64,000 bases of DNA from Microstegium vimineum (GCA_022036555.1 CM039120.1:24952227-25016226); one strand, 5' to 3'; shown: positions 33,447 through 44,714, counted from the stretch's first letter. Program-made: numbers and translations. Notes: a model not told the origin generated them from the sequence alone.

Positions 33447-35128
33447 TGAAGAATCATGGTCCCTTGTGTTTAGGTGATTAACGACAATGCTAGGTCACTA
33501 TGACTAACATGTGTTTTGCAGAGGCAAAGTCATTTGTGTTAGGTCATTAGTGATACAATTTGAATGGGCTGAATGGATATTCATGTCCCCAAGATGGAAA
33601 TCGTTTCGGTTTCAAAGGATGATGATACAAGTTGAAGACTAGGCTAGTCCTTAGTGCCATAAGGTTGAGAAGGGCACAAGTATAGCTAGGGCTTTGTTTT
33701 TCCTTTGACCGTACTATTAAGGGGGTATGATATTAGTAGCTTGACCTAGGAGAGTTTAGGAAAGTGGATATATGCACACTTGTCACAACCAGTCCTAGAG
33801 ACCCTGCTATAATCCCTTGGTATGTCTTAAGTTGGTAGGAGCAAAATCCCTTAAGAAAACTTAGTGATAAGAGTTGAGAAAAAGGGAGAAAAGAGTTCCG
33901 GACCAGTTTGCTAAGGAAGCGTCGGACCAAGGAGAGGAGTCCGACGACCTTGCCTTAGAAGCTAGTTCAGAGACAGAGCTCCGGACCACCTGTCTCGAAG
34001 AGCACCGGACCATAGGCAAGTGGTCCGGTGGCCTCTGTCAGTGAAAGCCTGCCCTGGGAGTGAGCTCTGGACTAGTCCGACGGAGGGTCCGACGGGTAGT
34101 CTGATGCTCACAAGAAGAGCTGTGATCCAACTCAGTGAGCTCCCTAGCTCCAGACCTGCGCGTCGGACCAGGGCTCCGGACCAAGGAGAGTGGTCCGGTG
34201 GTTCAAAGAAGAGAAAGTGTTTTCACTCAGTGAGCACCCTGGCTCCGGAACAGTGCGTCGGACTAAGGCAAGTGGTCCGACGGTGTCTGTTTCTCAGCAG
34301 AGAGTGAGCTCCAGACCAGGCTGCTTGGTCCGGTGGTGTTAGCTCCGGACTAGTCCGTTGGCTTCGCAGAGAAGAGAAAAAGGAGAAAACGGCTAGTTTT
34401 GGAGGTGGGGACTATTTATAGTTGCCCCCTTCGTCCTTATGAGGTCTCTTGGCCATTGTTTCAGCTGGTTACACCTTGAGAGAATCCTTGGAGAGACAAG
34501 TGCTTAGTGAGGGAGAGGTTTGAGAGAGTTCATCTTGTTCTTCCCTCCTAGAGTGATTAGGAGTAACTTGTGTGCATCCATCCACCTTCCTAGCCTTGAG
34601 TTGGTCAAGTGAAGGTCTTGTGCTTGTTACTCTTGGTGTTCGACAGCACCTAGACGGTTTGGTGGTGTTCGGAGGAAGTGATCGCCGGAAGATTGTCGGC
34701 GGCTCTTCTCCAAGCTTCTGTGATTGGTTGTGGGCGATTCACCGAGCCAAAGTATCGAAGAATCAGCCCGTAGAGAGCACTCTACCCTTGCGCGGGTAGA
34801 GGGGGAGTTATACCTTGCGAGGTGCTCCAACGAGGACTAGGGGGGTGTGTCGACACCTCGATACCTCAGGAAAACATCGCTGCGTCACTGAGAATCTCTT
34901 TTACCTAGCTCTTTGCATTTCTGCATTACATTCCGTTTTGTTCTTTCATTTCCCACTAGAATTGCTTAGGGTGTCTTTCAATTCCATGAACTGCTACCAC
35001 TTTCTAGCTAGGACACACGACCGGTAGGCACTAGGGGGTGATTGGCATTTGATAGGTTTTCATATTTGCTTTAGAAATTTAAAACAAGCCCAATTCACCC
35101 CCCCCTCTTGGGCATCTTGATCCTTTCA
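33447..35128 (+). repeat. Sire-3 3' LTR, 1682 bp
   Basis: Preceded by the purine tract AAAAGGGGGAGA (33434-33445). It has the complete 3' end (AAGCCCAATTCACC, CTCTTGGGCATC, TTGATCCTTTCA) that the 5' LTR has lost. Confidence 0.93.
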
Positions 35129-35133
35129 CAAGC

Positions 35134-35929
35134 CTAATCTCTCTCGGATTTTGGACTCTCCTAGTGAGCTTTGCCGATTTTACCCTTCGGGAAGGTTTTT
35201 CGTGCGGATTTTTCTATCTCTTCTGAACCTTCTCGTTGTCTTCTTGCGGGTTCTTCTTCGCTTGAGCTTTGGAAGTGGCATAGGAGATTGGGACATTTGA
35301 GTTTTGACTTGCTTGCAAGGCTTAGCTCAATGGACCTTATCCAAGGAATTCCAAAGCTAAACTTTGAGAAAGATTTGGTCTGCCATCCTTGCAGGCATGA
35401 CAAGATGGTTGCTGCTTCCCATCCTCCTGTGACTGAGATCATGACCACTCGACCCGGCGAGCTCTTACACATGGACACAGTTGGTCCAGCTCGGGTCAGG
35501 TCGGAAGGAGGAAAGTGGTATGTTGTTGTAGTCGTTGATGACTACTCGAGGTACTCTTGGGTGTTCTTTTTGGAGAGTAAGGATGAGGCTTTTCCACTTG
35601 TTTGAGATTGCAAAATGAGCTACCTAAGAATGCCATGAGAGCTATCTACAGTGACTTTCAAGAATGCTCACTTTGCAACTCTTTGCTCTTATTTGGGTCT
35701 CGATCACCAGTTTTCCTCACCTCACACTCCCCAGCAGAACGATGTTGTTGAGCGCAAGAATGGGACCCTTGTTGAGATGGCCAGGACGATGCTCGATGAG
35801 CATAGGACTTCTAGGCGGTATTGGGCCGAGACACTCAGTTCTGCTTGCTATGTTTCCAATCGCATTTTCTCCGAGCTTTCAAGAAGAAGACTTCTTATGA
35901 GTTGCGATTTGGGAGACCACCCAAGGTAA
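35134..35929 (+). pseudogene. Sire-2 integrase, frameshifted
   Basis: The region right of Sire-3 carries the HHCC finger (WHRRLGHLS ... CHPCRHDK), the first core Asp (LHMDTVGPAR) and VVVVDDYSRYSWVFF. Near 35603 a deletion introduces TGA. At about 35650 the residues following the second catalytic Asp (normally NGTE) are missing. QQNDVVERKN holds the catalytic Glu, with Asp in place of the usual Gly. The protein would insert cDNA, but this copy is dead. Confidence 0.85.
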
Positions 35930-38040
35930 GTCACCTACAGGTGTTTGGGTGCAGGTGCTTCATCCTCAAAAAGGGTGGTAAGTTGGATAAATTTGAATCA
36001 CGGTCTTCTGACGGTATCTTTCTGGGTTACTCTACTCACTCTCGTGCTTATCATGCACTTAACCTTGAAACTAACCGAGTGATGGAGACTTGTGAGATTA
36101 CCTTCGATGAAACTATGCCATGTGTTTCCACCGCTTTTGAACTTGCAGGTGATGATGAGGTGAACACCAGCATCTTTGTGGAGGAGGAGCAGGATGACGC
36201 CGATTGGGGTGATCCCGAGCCGACTCCACCGGCTGCCCCCGTAGACCCTGCGACGTCAACTTCGGCTCACGGTCCCGATCCTACTACTTCCTCTACATGG
36301 GGGCTGTTCGAGCAGCTTCCTCAGTCGGTGCCTGTTGCACCTGAGGGAGCTCCAGCTGCTGTCGAGGGGGAGGCCACTTCGTCCAGGCAGGCTCCCCGCC
36401 ACATCCAGTGGCAGCACCCGCCGGAGAACATCATCGGCGACATTGACCGTCGAGTCACGCGGTCCAGGTCCTATATCTCTCACTTTGCTCATTCAGCTTT
36501 TGTCGCGTCTTTTGAGCCCCGAGATGTTGGACACGCTTTGATGGATCCAGATTGGGTTAATGCCATGCATGAGGAGTTAGAAAACTTTGAGCGAAACCGT
36601 GTTTGGGTCTTAGTTCCTCCACCACCTAGTTGCCACCCTATAGGTACCAAATGGGTTTTCAAAAACAAACAAAGTGAGGATGGGGTGGTAGTGCGCAATA
36701 AGGCTAGGTTGGTAGCTCAAGGCTTTTGTCAAAAGGAGGGAATAGACTATGAGGAAACCTTTGCTCTCGTAGCTCGTTTAGAAGACATTAGAATCCTTCT
36801 AGCTTTTGCGGCTTCTAAGGGTTTTAACCTTTTTCAAATGGACGTTAAAAGTGATTTCTTAAACGGCTACATAGAGGAGGAAGTTTGTGTTAAACAACCT
36901 CTCGGTTTCGAAAATCCCAAGTTTCCAAACCATGTTTTTAAACTTCACAAAGCTTTGTATGGTTTGAAACAAGCACCTAGAGCATGGTATGATAGGCTAA
37001 AAACCTTTTTACTTGCTAAGGGCTTTAAAATGGTATCGGTAGATAAAACGTTGTTTCTCATCAAGCAAGGCAAAGACACTCTCCTTGTCCAAATATACGT
37101 GGATGATATCATCTTTGGTGGTTCTTCTCATGCTCTTGTTGCCAAGTTTGTAGATATTATGAGCAGGGAATTTGAGATCAGTATGATGGGAGAGTTGACC
37201 TTCTTTCTCGGGTTGCAAATCAAGCAAACCCGGGAAGGGACGTTTGTGCACCAAGACAAGTACACGAAGGATATCTTGATTAAGTTTGACATGGGTGAGG
37301 CAAAGCCCCTCTCTACGCCCATGTCGACTACGACTGCCTTGGATGCGGACGAGGAAGGAGAGACGGTGGATCAGACGGAGTACCGAAGCATGATCGGGTC
37401 GCTTCTGTACTTGACGGCGACTCGGACGGACATTCAGTTCGTCGTCTGCGTGTGTGCACGCTTTCAGGCGTCTCCACGGACTTCGCACAAGCAGGCGGTG
37501 AAACACATCATGAGGTACTTGCGCTTCACTCCCGAATTTGATCTTTGGTTCTCCACCTCTTCCTCTCTTGTGATTTGCGGTTATTCTGATGCCGACTTTG
37601 CCAGTTGCCGACTTGATCGGAAGTCCACTTCTGGGACTTGCCAGTTTCTCGGGTCTTCTTTGGTTTCTTGGTCTTCTCGCAAGCAATCTAGCGTGGCATA
37701 GTCGACGTGCGAAGCTGAGTACGTTGCCACGGCTAGTTGTTGCTCTCAATTGCTTTGGATGATTGCCACTTTGAGAGATTTTGGTCTTGAGCTTACTAAG
37801 GTGCCTTTGCTTTGTGATAGCACGAGTGCAATTAGTGTGGCCAAAAATCCCGTGCTTCATTCAAAGACCAAGCACATTGAGGTCCGCTTTCACTTTTTGC
37901 GTGATCACTACGAGAAGGGCGACATTGACCTCCGGCATGTCGAGACCCAAAACCAGCTTGCGGATATTCTCACTAATTCTTTGGATCAGGTTGCATTTTC
38001 TCTCCTTCGGGGTGAGTTGGGTGTTTGCTTTCCTTTTTAG
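35850..38040 (+). pseudogene. Sire-2 integrase C-terminus, reverse transcriptase and RNase H
   Basis: A frame of about 615 codons starts around FKKKTSYELRFGRPP and includes FGCRCFILKKG, KWVFKNKQ, KARLVAQGFCQ, FQMDVKSDFLNG (Ala to Asp before the usual Phe) and the catalytic YVDD at 37096-37107. RNase H begins at GYSDADFASC. A TAG at 37699-37701 (Q expected in the SSVAQST-type motif) stops translation, and the same frame continues to 38040 (CEAEYVATA ... HIEVRFHFLRDH). Apart from that one stop the RT/RNase H domain is well preserved. Confidence 0.88.
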
Positions 38041-39634
38041 AGGAGGAAAGTTTTGTGTATCATAGTTCTTTCTGGTTCTTTTTGTCTTTTCTTTGTCCTT
38101 CTTCTCTTTTGGTGTCATGATTGTATTAGTTGGTGTCATTGCTTTTTGCACCTCATTTGCATTTGTGACATAGTTCATTTTAAGCTTCATATCTATAGCT
38201 GATATAATGAATCCATGCTCTGTTTGAGGTGTTTTATGTCTATGGTGTTGTCTAACTTAGACTCTTTTTGATTTTTATGATATGCAATAGAGCTAAGTTA
38301 GAGAAGCTCTAAAACTGAATTTAAATTCTCCATGTCACCTTTGAAATGGCAGTAGCTTGTGTAGGCTTTTGAAGATCCTTCTTGGCTGCCTTGTATATAG
38401 CTTGTAACTATGGCTCTTCATTGTTTCATTCACTACCTTTGAGCACCATGATTAATATCTAAAATAAAATTGCTCTCTGTTTTGTGAATTGGAAAGATCA
38501 AGTTGGGTCTGCATTGTGAGCACTTCACCGTGTGTTTGAGACTGCTTCCCATATGGATCGATACTTGACAGGTGTCGTGTATGACCAAAACCGGTGTGTC
38601 AAGTCCTTTGACTTGGCTCGGTTGGTAAGCAGTGACATCACTTTGTTTACAACCACTCGCATACAACTTAAATGTGCCTAAAACTGAAAATTTGTTGCAG
38701 AACTCTGAAATTTGGAAAAATTTATTCAGTTGGGTCATTGGCTTGCTGTATGAATTTTGCTAAGGGATAGATTTACTTGCTATACATGAGATTGCTTTGA
38801 GATAGATCCTATCTTGTTTGCCATGTTTAGTTGTCTCTAGGAGGTGATACCCTTTCTTTGCTCTCACATGATCTGCTCTCTAAAATAGCTTCTAAAGTGA
38901 TCTTAAGCTCAACTTGAGTCTTTGTTGGGAACATAGAGCTTCTCCTATTCTCATAGGATCACATCACTTAGAGCATCTATTCATTCTCATAGGAGTTGTT
39001 GACGTTTGATGAGCTACATGTGTCAACAAGGGGAGAGATGTGCATTTCATTCCTTTTTCAGCCATCTACTTCCAAGGGGGAGCAAATGTGCTTTTTGAGC
39101 TTAATTGGTACCTTTTTGACTTGGCTCTTTTCACCCCTTCTTGGTATCTCGAGAGTGCTTCTCTTAGTTTTCCAATTGGTATCTTGCTCAGGGGGAGTTT
39201 TTGCTAGATGTGTTGAGCATTTGCCTCTTCTGGAGGATCTAGCTTGCCTTGTTGGCTCCGACAGGTTTCGATTGCTTCTTGAGCATTAGGGGACGTAAGT
39301 GGTCTTAAATTGGTTTTCTGAGCTTTGAGAGTTTGTGATTGGTATCTTGGACTTGCTAGCGGTGTTGAGCACGTCTCTGCCTCTTCTTGAGGGCTAGCTT
39401 TGTTATGCCCATATGCTTTTGTTCGGCATCAGTAAGTGGCTTTGTCATGATGTGTTTTGAAGGATGCTTTTAATTGGTATCACTTTTTGCCTCACTTTTA
39501 ATTGGTATCGTGTTTGCTTCTCTCAAGTGACCCTGTTTTGGCTTTGGTAGATTTTTGGTCATTTGGAGAGCTTTACCTTGTGGCTCAATTCTGAAATGCA
39601 CTTGTGTTGACAATGCACTCATCAAGGGGGATAT
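38041..39634 (+). other. Sire-2 3' noncoding region with repeated polypurine tracts and PBS-like repeats
   Basis: No ORF of note. Purine tracts occur at about 39027 (AAGGGGAGAG), 39073 (AAGGGGGAG), 39189 (AGGGGGAG) and next to the LTR at 39623-39632. The 10-mer AATTGGTATC or a close variant occurs at 39103, 39174, 39338, 39472 and 39500. There is no env-like ORF here, unlike Sire-3. Confidence 0.75.
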
Positions 39635-41673
39635 TGCGAACACATGGTGGATAAGTACCCATGTATGTTCAGCTTTGATGATGAGTGATTGATCAACACG
39701 TGAGTGTTTCAGTTTGAGTGGCTTACCCTAACCTCTGCGAAAGCAGAAACATGTGCTTATTTATCGGCTTGTGGTGTGCAGGTGCTATGCCTAGTGATAG
39801 TGGCCAATGGAGTGGAGAAGGTCGAGTAGAGGCTTGCCGTGCCGATGGACTGAGAGCAGGGAAGGGCGGAAGCGGGGCTTGGACTGAGGGACCATGGGCG
39901 TCGGCGGACTAGCTGTGGTGGCTAGTACCTGGCACCAGCGAGTGCGAGAAGACATGGAGGTAGACCGAGTCGACCGAGTCAAGATGGTGGACGCACGAGT
40001 CGAGCGGAGGCTCAGGGGACTCGGAGTCCGATCGGGCGAAGACAAGGTGGCTCGCGTCGAGTGGTTTGGTGGTTTGGGCCTCAAAACCATCCGCGTCGGT
40101 TTCCGAGTTTGGGCCGCAAAACTCGGGGTTCGGTAGTTGAGCCAAAAGCTACCGGTGGCGGGTTTCCTGGGTTTGGGCCTCAAAACCTAGGCGGAGCTTC
40201 CGAGGAAGCGGGGATGGCATGTGGCGGAATCCTGGAGGTTGCGTCGAGGCGACGGCAACTCCCGGCAGGAAGCGGGGCCGTCCATTCAAAATGCGGGAGA
40301 TATTTTCCGGAGCTTGGACTGCAGTGCTTAGGCTAGGTAGTTCACTCATTGTATCTAGGGGGGTCTTTGGGAAATAGCCAAAACCCGATAAGTAGGGGGT
40401 GAAGGGGTATCCCTCATCCCATCTCTTGAACCCTAATTAGTTGCCCCAACTCTCTCTCTCTAGTTCATGAGATCCCTAGGTTGCTTCCACCAACCTTTGT
40501 AAGAGCTTGAGTTTGTCGCGAGGAATCGGAGGCCATAACCTCCGTAAGCCATGGTGGCTTCGATTTCGTGATTGCGTCCCCGTTTTGCTTGTGTTCTTCA
40601 CATTTTTCTTTTGCTCTTTCTTTTTCCCGAGATGATTTCTCTTTGTTGAGAGTAGCTTTGCAAAATCGACTTGAACCAAGTTGTTCATATTCGTGAGGAG
40701 CTTCTTTGCACCGAAGGAGAGCTTCTTTGCACCGAAGGAATGCTCCTCAAACCTCACGAGTGCGTAGATCGGGCATTTTCTTTGTGGCATTCTTCGTTTT
40801 GCTCTCTTCTTCCCCAAATCCGGGTGTTCCAGTTTATCCTCTCCAAATTGAGCGATGATTTCTTCGGGATAGCTCCCCAACTGCACTAGGATCATTCCTA
40901 CAAAGTTTGGTTGCAGTTGGTGATCATTTGGTTGAGTTCTGGGAAGATGTGGCGGAGAGAAGTTCGTTTTCACGAAGAACAGCTTTCTGATCGTGAGCTC
41001 CGGACTAACCTCCAGACCACTTTGACTAGGCTCCGGACCATAGGTCACTGGTCCGGTGGTCAAGTCACAGGAGGCCGTCTGACATCTCGGAGCGTCGGAC
41101 CAGAGCCATTGGTCCGACGGTGAGCACCGGACGAGTGGTCCGAAGCCAGGGTGCTTGCTGTGGTTTTTTGCTCTGTGTGCACCGGACCACTTCCTATAGT
41201 CCGACGGTGAGCGTCAGACTAGTTGTCCGAAGCCTAGGCACTTACTGCATGTCTTCAGGGTGAGCTCCGAACTTTCCAAAGTAGGTGTCGGACTAGTCCG
41301 GTGGTGTCCTGGTGTGCACCGGACCACTTCCATTGGTTCGGTGGTCTTGACCAAGGTTGTCCGAAGCCTCCTGTGCTTTGCTGTTTTCTCCTGTTTTGCC
41401 TAGGTTCTTGCCTCTTTTCCCTAGGGGTTGAGAACCTATGTTTTGGGGTTTCTGGTGTTTTTCCTCCACTGCGGGTGAGCTCTCTTTTCTCCGTTTTCAT
41501 CCAGACTCTTCGACACGTACCGTAGAGAGTACGAGAACTTTGCTTAGTTGGCCGGCGAATCTGTTGAGCACCCAGCAACTGGGTTTGGTTTTTGGGAAGA
41601 GTGGCCCAAACATTTCGAGAGGAATTTGAGGCTCCCATTCACCCCGCCTCTGGTCGCTGTTCTCGGTCCTTCA
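39635..41673 (+). repeat. Sire-2 3' LTR, 2039 bp, with an embedded gag fragment
   Basis: Same ends as 16534-18327. From about 41320 it holds sequence absent from the 5' LTR, including 41500-41567, which matches gag at 18702-18769 (68 bp, about five differences). See findings. Confidence 0.92.
41500..41567 (+). repeat. Gag-derived 68 bp segment inside the Sire-2 3' LTR
   Basis: TCCAGA...GACACGTACCGTAGAGAGTA...CTGTTGA is collinear with 18702-18769, which encodes the gag core (RIFDTYRREYENFAQLAGES). Differences are mostly C/T. Confidence 0.9.
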
Positions 41674-41678
41674 CACAC

Positions 41679-42391
41679 AGATTATCATCTCCCATGCGCA
41701 CCACATCTCCTTTCTGCACAGGCTTATAGGAACTAAACCAATTTTTGTTAGTGCAGATATGAAACGAACAAGCGGAATCTGCCTCTCACATGCAACGCTT
41801 CGCCCTTGGAGGGCGACGACCCGTTGGACTGCACCATGTCTTTCATTTTCTCCTTAGACTGGAGCGCCTCATAAACTTCCGCAAGGGTTAGTTCATCACG
41901 GCTCAAAAGTATGGTGTCACGGAAATTAGCATACGAATTTGGCAGTGAACATAACAGTAAAAGACCTAAGTCCTCGTCATCATACTTCACCTCCATCGAC
42001 TTAAGGTCGGCAACAATCTCCTTGAACACGGATTGTGATTCATCACTGACTCACCCTCCTTCATCTTGAGAGTGAACAACTTCATCTTCATATGCATCTT
42101 ACTGGTTAGATCCTTGGACGTACATATCGATTCCAGTTTCAACCAGAGTTCTGAAACACTCTTTTGCTGCAACACCTTTTGCAAAATATCATTAGATAAG
42201 TGAAGTTGAATTAGGGACAAAGCCTTACGATCTTTCCGTTTTTCCTTAGGAGTCCAATCAGCCTTGGACTGCTTCCCGAAGGCTTCGAACGCTTCATCAT
42301 AGTCATCTTTCTGCACCAGAATTGCCCGCATCTTGACTTGCCATAGAGAGAACCTCGTTTTGTAATCCAGCAGCGGTAGATCGAACTTCAT
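41679..42391 (-). pseudogene. Copia-1 gag fused by deletion to the protease N-terminus
   Basis: Gag starts at 42391 (MKFDLPLLDY...) after the PBS, runs about 115 codons (LTSKMHMKMKLFTLKMKEG), shifts frame near 42020 and continues (SMEVKYDDEDLGLLLLCSLP, a hallmark of copia gag UBN2-type domains). Immediately after HVRGR the sequence jumps to the protease signature DSACSFHIC, so the zinc knuckle and linker are gone. The protease frame is cut at 41678 by Sire-2 and resumes in register at 16528 once one CACAC copy is discounted. Confidence 0.85.
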
Positions 42392-42425
42392 CGACGTCGT
42401 CCTGGAAACCTATTCTGCAACCACA

Positions 42426-42437
42426 GCTCTGGTACCA
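42426..42437 (-). other. Copia-1 primer-binding site
   Basis: TGGTACCAGAGC on the minus strand, two bases after the LTR. It matches the TGGTATCAGAGC consensus complementary to initiator-Met tRNA with one difference. Confidence 0.8.
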
Positions 42438-42439
42438 CT

Positions 42440-42789
42440 TGTTGAGAATGACGGCCGATATATGGCGAAGAACACAAGATCAAACCACAACAAGACACAA
42501 GATTTAACGTGAAAAACCCCTCCAATACGAAGGGAAAAAACCACGGGCGCCAGCCAGCAAACACTCCTCACTATTATCAAGAGTCAGTTACAACGTCGTG
42601 CGGCGACTTACAAGAATAATGAATAACTTGATACCGGTAGAACCCTAGCGACGGGCATATGTACCGTACCGCGGGGGGCCAACCCCCCGCACCCCAACTC
42701 AACAGGGGCGCATCCCGATGGGGCCTCCGCTTCGCTCCGTCATAAGTCCGGCCTTTATCTTGGACTGTTAATTTAGAATATATTCAACA
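42440..42789 (-). repeat. Copia-1 5' LTR, 350 bp
   Basis: Begins and ends TGTTGA.../...TCAACA. Apart from the about 80 bp missing from the other copy it matches 13139-13408, including the GC-rich block CCGTACCGCGGGG. Confidence 0.9.
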
Positions 42790-43192
42790 AACTTGCCCGG
42801 AGGAGACCGCAAGAGACAAGAGTGGATCACTTGATCCACAGGTGACACAAGCAGGAGCATAAAAAAAGAGCAGATAAATTCAGACAAGTTTTTCGTTTGG
42901 AGCTACCGAAAATTTACACTACATAGGGCATGCTGGAGTCCTGGTTTTCGCTGTAGACAAGTTTAATCGTTGCGTATTCTTGATGGAGCTTTTGGCAATT
43001 TGCGAGTGGACACAATATATAGGCCCATACGTCTCAAGGCAAAAAAAAAAAAGAAGAAGGATGGGTTGATAACTTCGAGTAGGGTAGTTTAGCCTGTTGG
43101 CCACCTTTCTCTCTCCCCCTCAAATGAAACTAGTACAGTAATATTTTAACTACAACAGTGTTACAAGTAAATTGTCACCAATGAACTGAGTT
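42790..43192. other. Spacer right of the nest, no gene seen
   Basis: No domain-bearing ORF and no repeat recognised. Confidence 0.5.
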
Positions 43193-43195
43193 TTA

Positions 43196-43701
43196 GGCCT
43201 CCTTTGGTTCGCAGGATTCGTAGAGGAAAAATATAGAAATCAGTAATCCTATGAAATGGACACTGTAGATCCCTTTGGTTCCTAGAAAACGATCCAAGGA
43301 AAAACACAGGAAACTTTCCAACCATTCACTTTCCATAGGAAAACCATAGGAAAGAAACATCCGCTCAAACCTCATTGTATTCTTGACTTGTGCAGAGGAC
43401 CGAGGCAATTAACTGCTCATGCAGCTGTGCGGGGAGAAATCGAGACGTGCAGAGACAGAGGACAGAGAGAGGCTGAGATAAGCATGTATTAATTTAATTT
43501 CTTAAGGGCTAAGACCATGTTAATACACTGATTAAACTTCACAGGTACTATTGCTTCCCTGTTTTTTCCTACGCTCATCCAAAGGGTCTTTCCAACAAAG
43601 TTCCTATGGTTTTCATTCCTATTTTTTTCACGTGCAATCCTATCCTATTCCTACGTTTCACCTATTCCTGTGTTTTTCAATACTACATTCCAAAGAGGCC
43701 C
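43196..43701. mobile_element. Tourist-like MITE, TSD TTA
   Basis: The ends GGCCTCCTTTGG and the reverse complement of GGGCCTCTTTGG are flanked by TTA (43193-43195, 43702-43704). Near both ends are AGGAAAAACA/CCATAGGAA-type blocks in opposite orientation, as in long Tourist-like elements. The interior has no ORF. Confidence 0.75.
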
Positions 43702-43704
43702 TTA

Positions 43705-44714
43705 TAGAGAAGCAATCTTTGAACGATGTCTTTTCATGAAGGATGTAATCTTTTAGTTAATCTGCAGTCGTGCCGATCGTTTATGCATGGACATACAAAA
43801 CTCAACTCCACCATATCACTGTTGTCAAAAAAAAACTCCACCATACCACAAGGCCCACTTCTGGAACCTCGTTCTGTAATCAAAAAATAAGAAAAAAAAC
43901 ACAAGGCCACTTCATGGAGTAGTAATAGCTAGTGTGCCTCAAACATGGACATGAATCAACAAAACCAAAATTCAATAGACTCAGTGTCGGATGTTCTTCT
44001 AAAAAAATAAATAAGTTTGTGCATGGAAAACAAGGGCAGATGCATGCAGAGTTCAAATCCAAGATGCTAATCTCTTTAGCTTCGTTCTTCATCATCTCCT
44101 TGTCTCTTACTCTTTCCATTCCCCTCTCTCTTCATTCCATAGAGTTCAAGGGCTAATGACTTGAGCCTAATTTGGAGTAAGAGAAAAATACACCAGAGAT
44201 GAAAATCTCTCCCCAAATAACTAAATTGGTACTCATCAAATAAAATCTCCATGGATTTCTTACAATGGAAAAAGTTATAGATTTTGAGGAATTTGAGTTT
44301 CCAAAAGAGACATTAGTGAGAGGTGTTTTGCTCAATCCGCCCCTGATTAGAGTTCAAATTATGAGTTCTCAAAATTTGTGTGAAAGAAAAACTATATGAA
44401 CTCTGATTACCTTTATTAATTAGGGCCGTGCTACAAGCACACATGTGCTGAGGAAATAGATTGACCGTTTGAAATCTTCAAAGTACAATCCAACGTGTGT
44501 TATAGCCACGAAAACCAAACTATATTGCAAAAGCGTACAATTTACACATAAAAGTATTTTTTGTATTTAAACACGGCATCATCAACCTTTCCGGCCTCCC
44601 AGCAGTTTTGTGCCCGGCCTATAATAGTTTCTTCGACATCGAGCCTTTAGTTTCTTCAACATCGAGCCTTTAATAAATTGCATTTGAAACATTCCTAACA
44701 AACATCAGTCCTGG
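43705..44714. other. AT-rich DNA, no gene seen
   Basis: Two copies of TAGTTTCTTC(G/A)ACATCGAGC lie in tandem at about 44626-44673. Nothing else is recognised. Confidence 0.5.

Larger units (their letters stand above)
21241..35128 (+). mobile_element. Sire-3: large Sirevirus-type Ty1/copia element with an extra 3' ORF, TSD CAAGC
   Basis: 13.9 kb, flanked by exact CAAGC (21236-21240, 35129-35133). Parts: LTR 21241-22883, PBS, gag 22936-25316, pol 25338-28564, a 1.76 kb noncoding cassette, an env-position ORF 30327-32982, multiple PPTs and LTR 33447-35128. About five substitutions in the first 245 bp of the LTRs make it the youngest element in the nest. Pol is nearly open; breaks lie in gag, protease and the 3' ORF. 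The length and extra ORF fit the SIRE/Maximus lineage. Confidence 0.93.
16534..41673 (+). mobile_element. Sire-2: Sirevirus-type Ty1/copia element, TSD CACAC, containing Sire-3
   Basis: LTRs at 16534-18327 and 39635-41673 are flanked by exact CACAC (16529-16533 and 41674-41678). Excluding Sire-3, the element is about 11.2 kb. The order is gag, protease, integrase, RT, RNase H, then a 1.6 kb 3' region with repeated polypurine tracts. Multiple PPTs, long CCGGAC-rich LTRs and a large coiled-coil gag are Sirevirus traits. About a dozen substitutions in the first 310 bp of the two LTRs make it older than Sire-3, as nesting requires. All genes carry breaks. Confidence 0.92.
13139..42789 (-). mobile_element. 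Copia-1: outermost Ty1/copia element, about 4.5 kb of its own DNA, nested by Sire-2
   Basis: On the minus strand the order is LTR (42440-42789), PBS, gag, protease, [Sire-2 insertion], integrase, RT, RNase H and LTR (13139-13408). Integrase before RT makes it Ty1/copia. The sequence style (LLYVDDMLIA, MFHERTKHIDIKYHFVRD) and small LTRs suggest a Tork-type lineage (inference). A deletion fuses the gag C-terminus to the protease, removing the expected CCHC knuckle. Several nonsense codons and frameshifts make it non-autonomous. No matching TSD was found. Confidence 0.9.
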
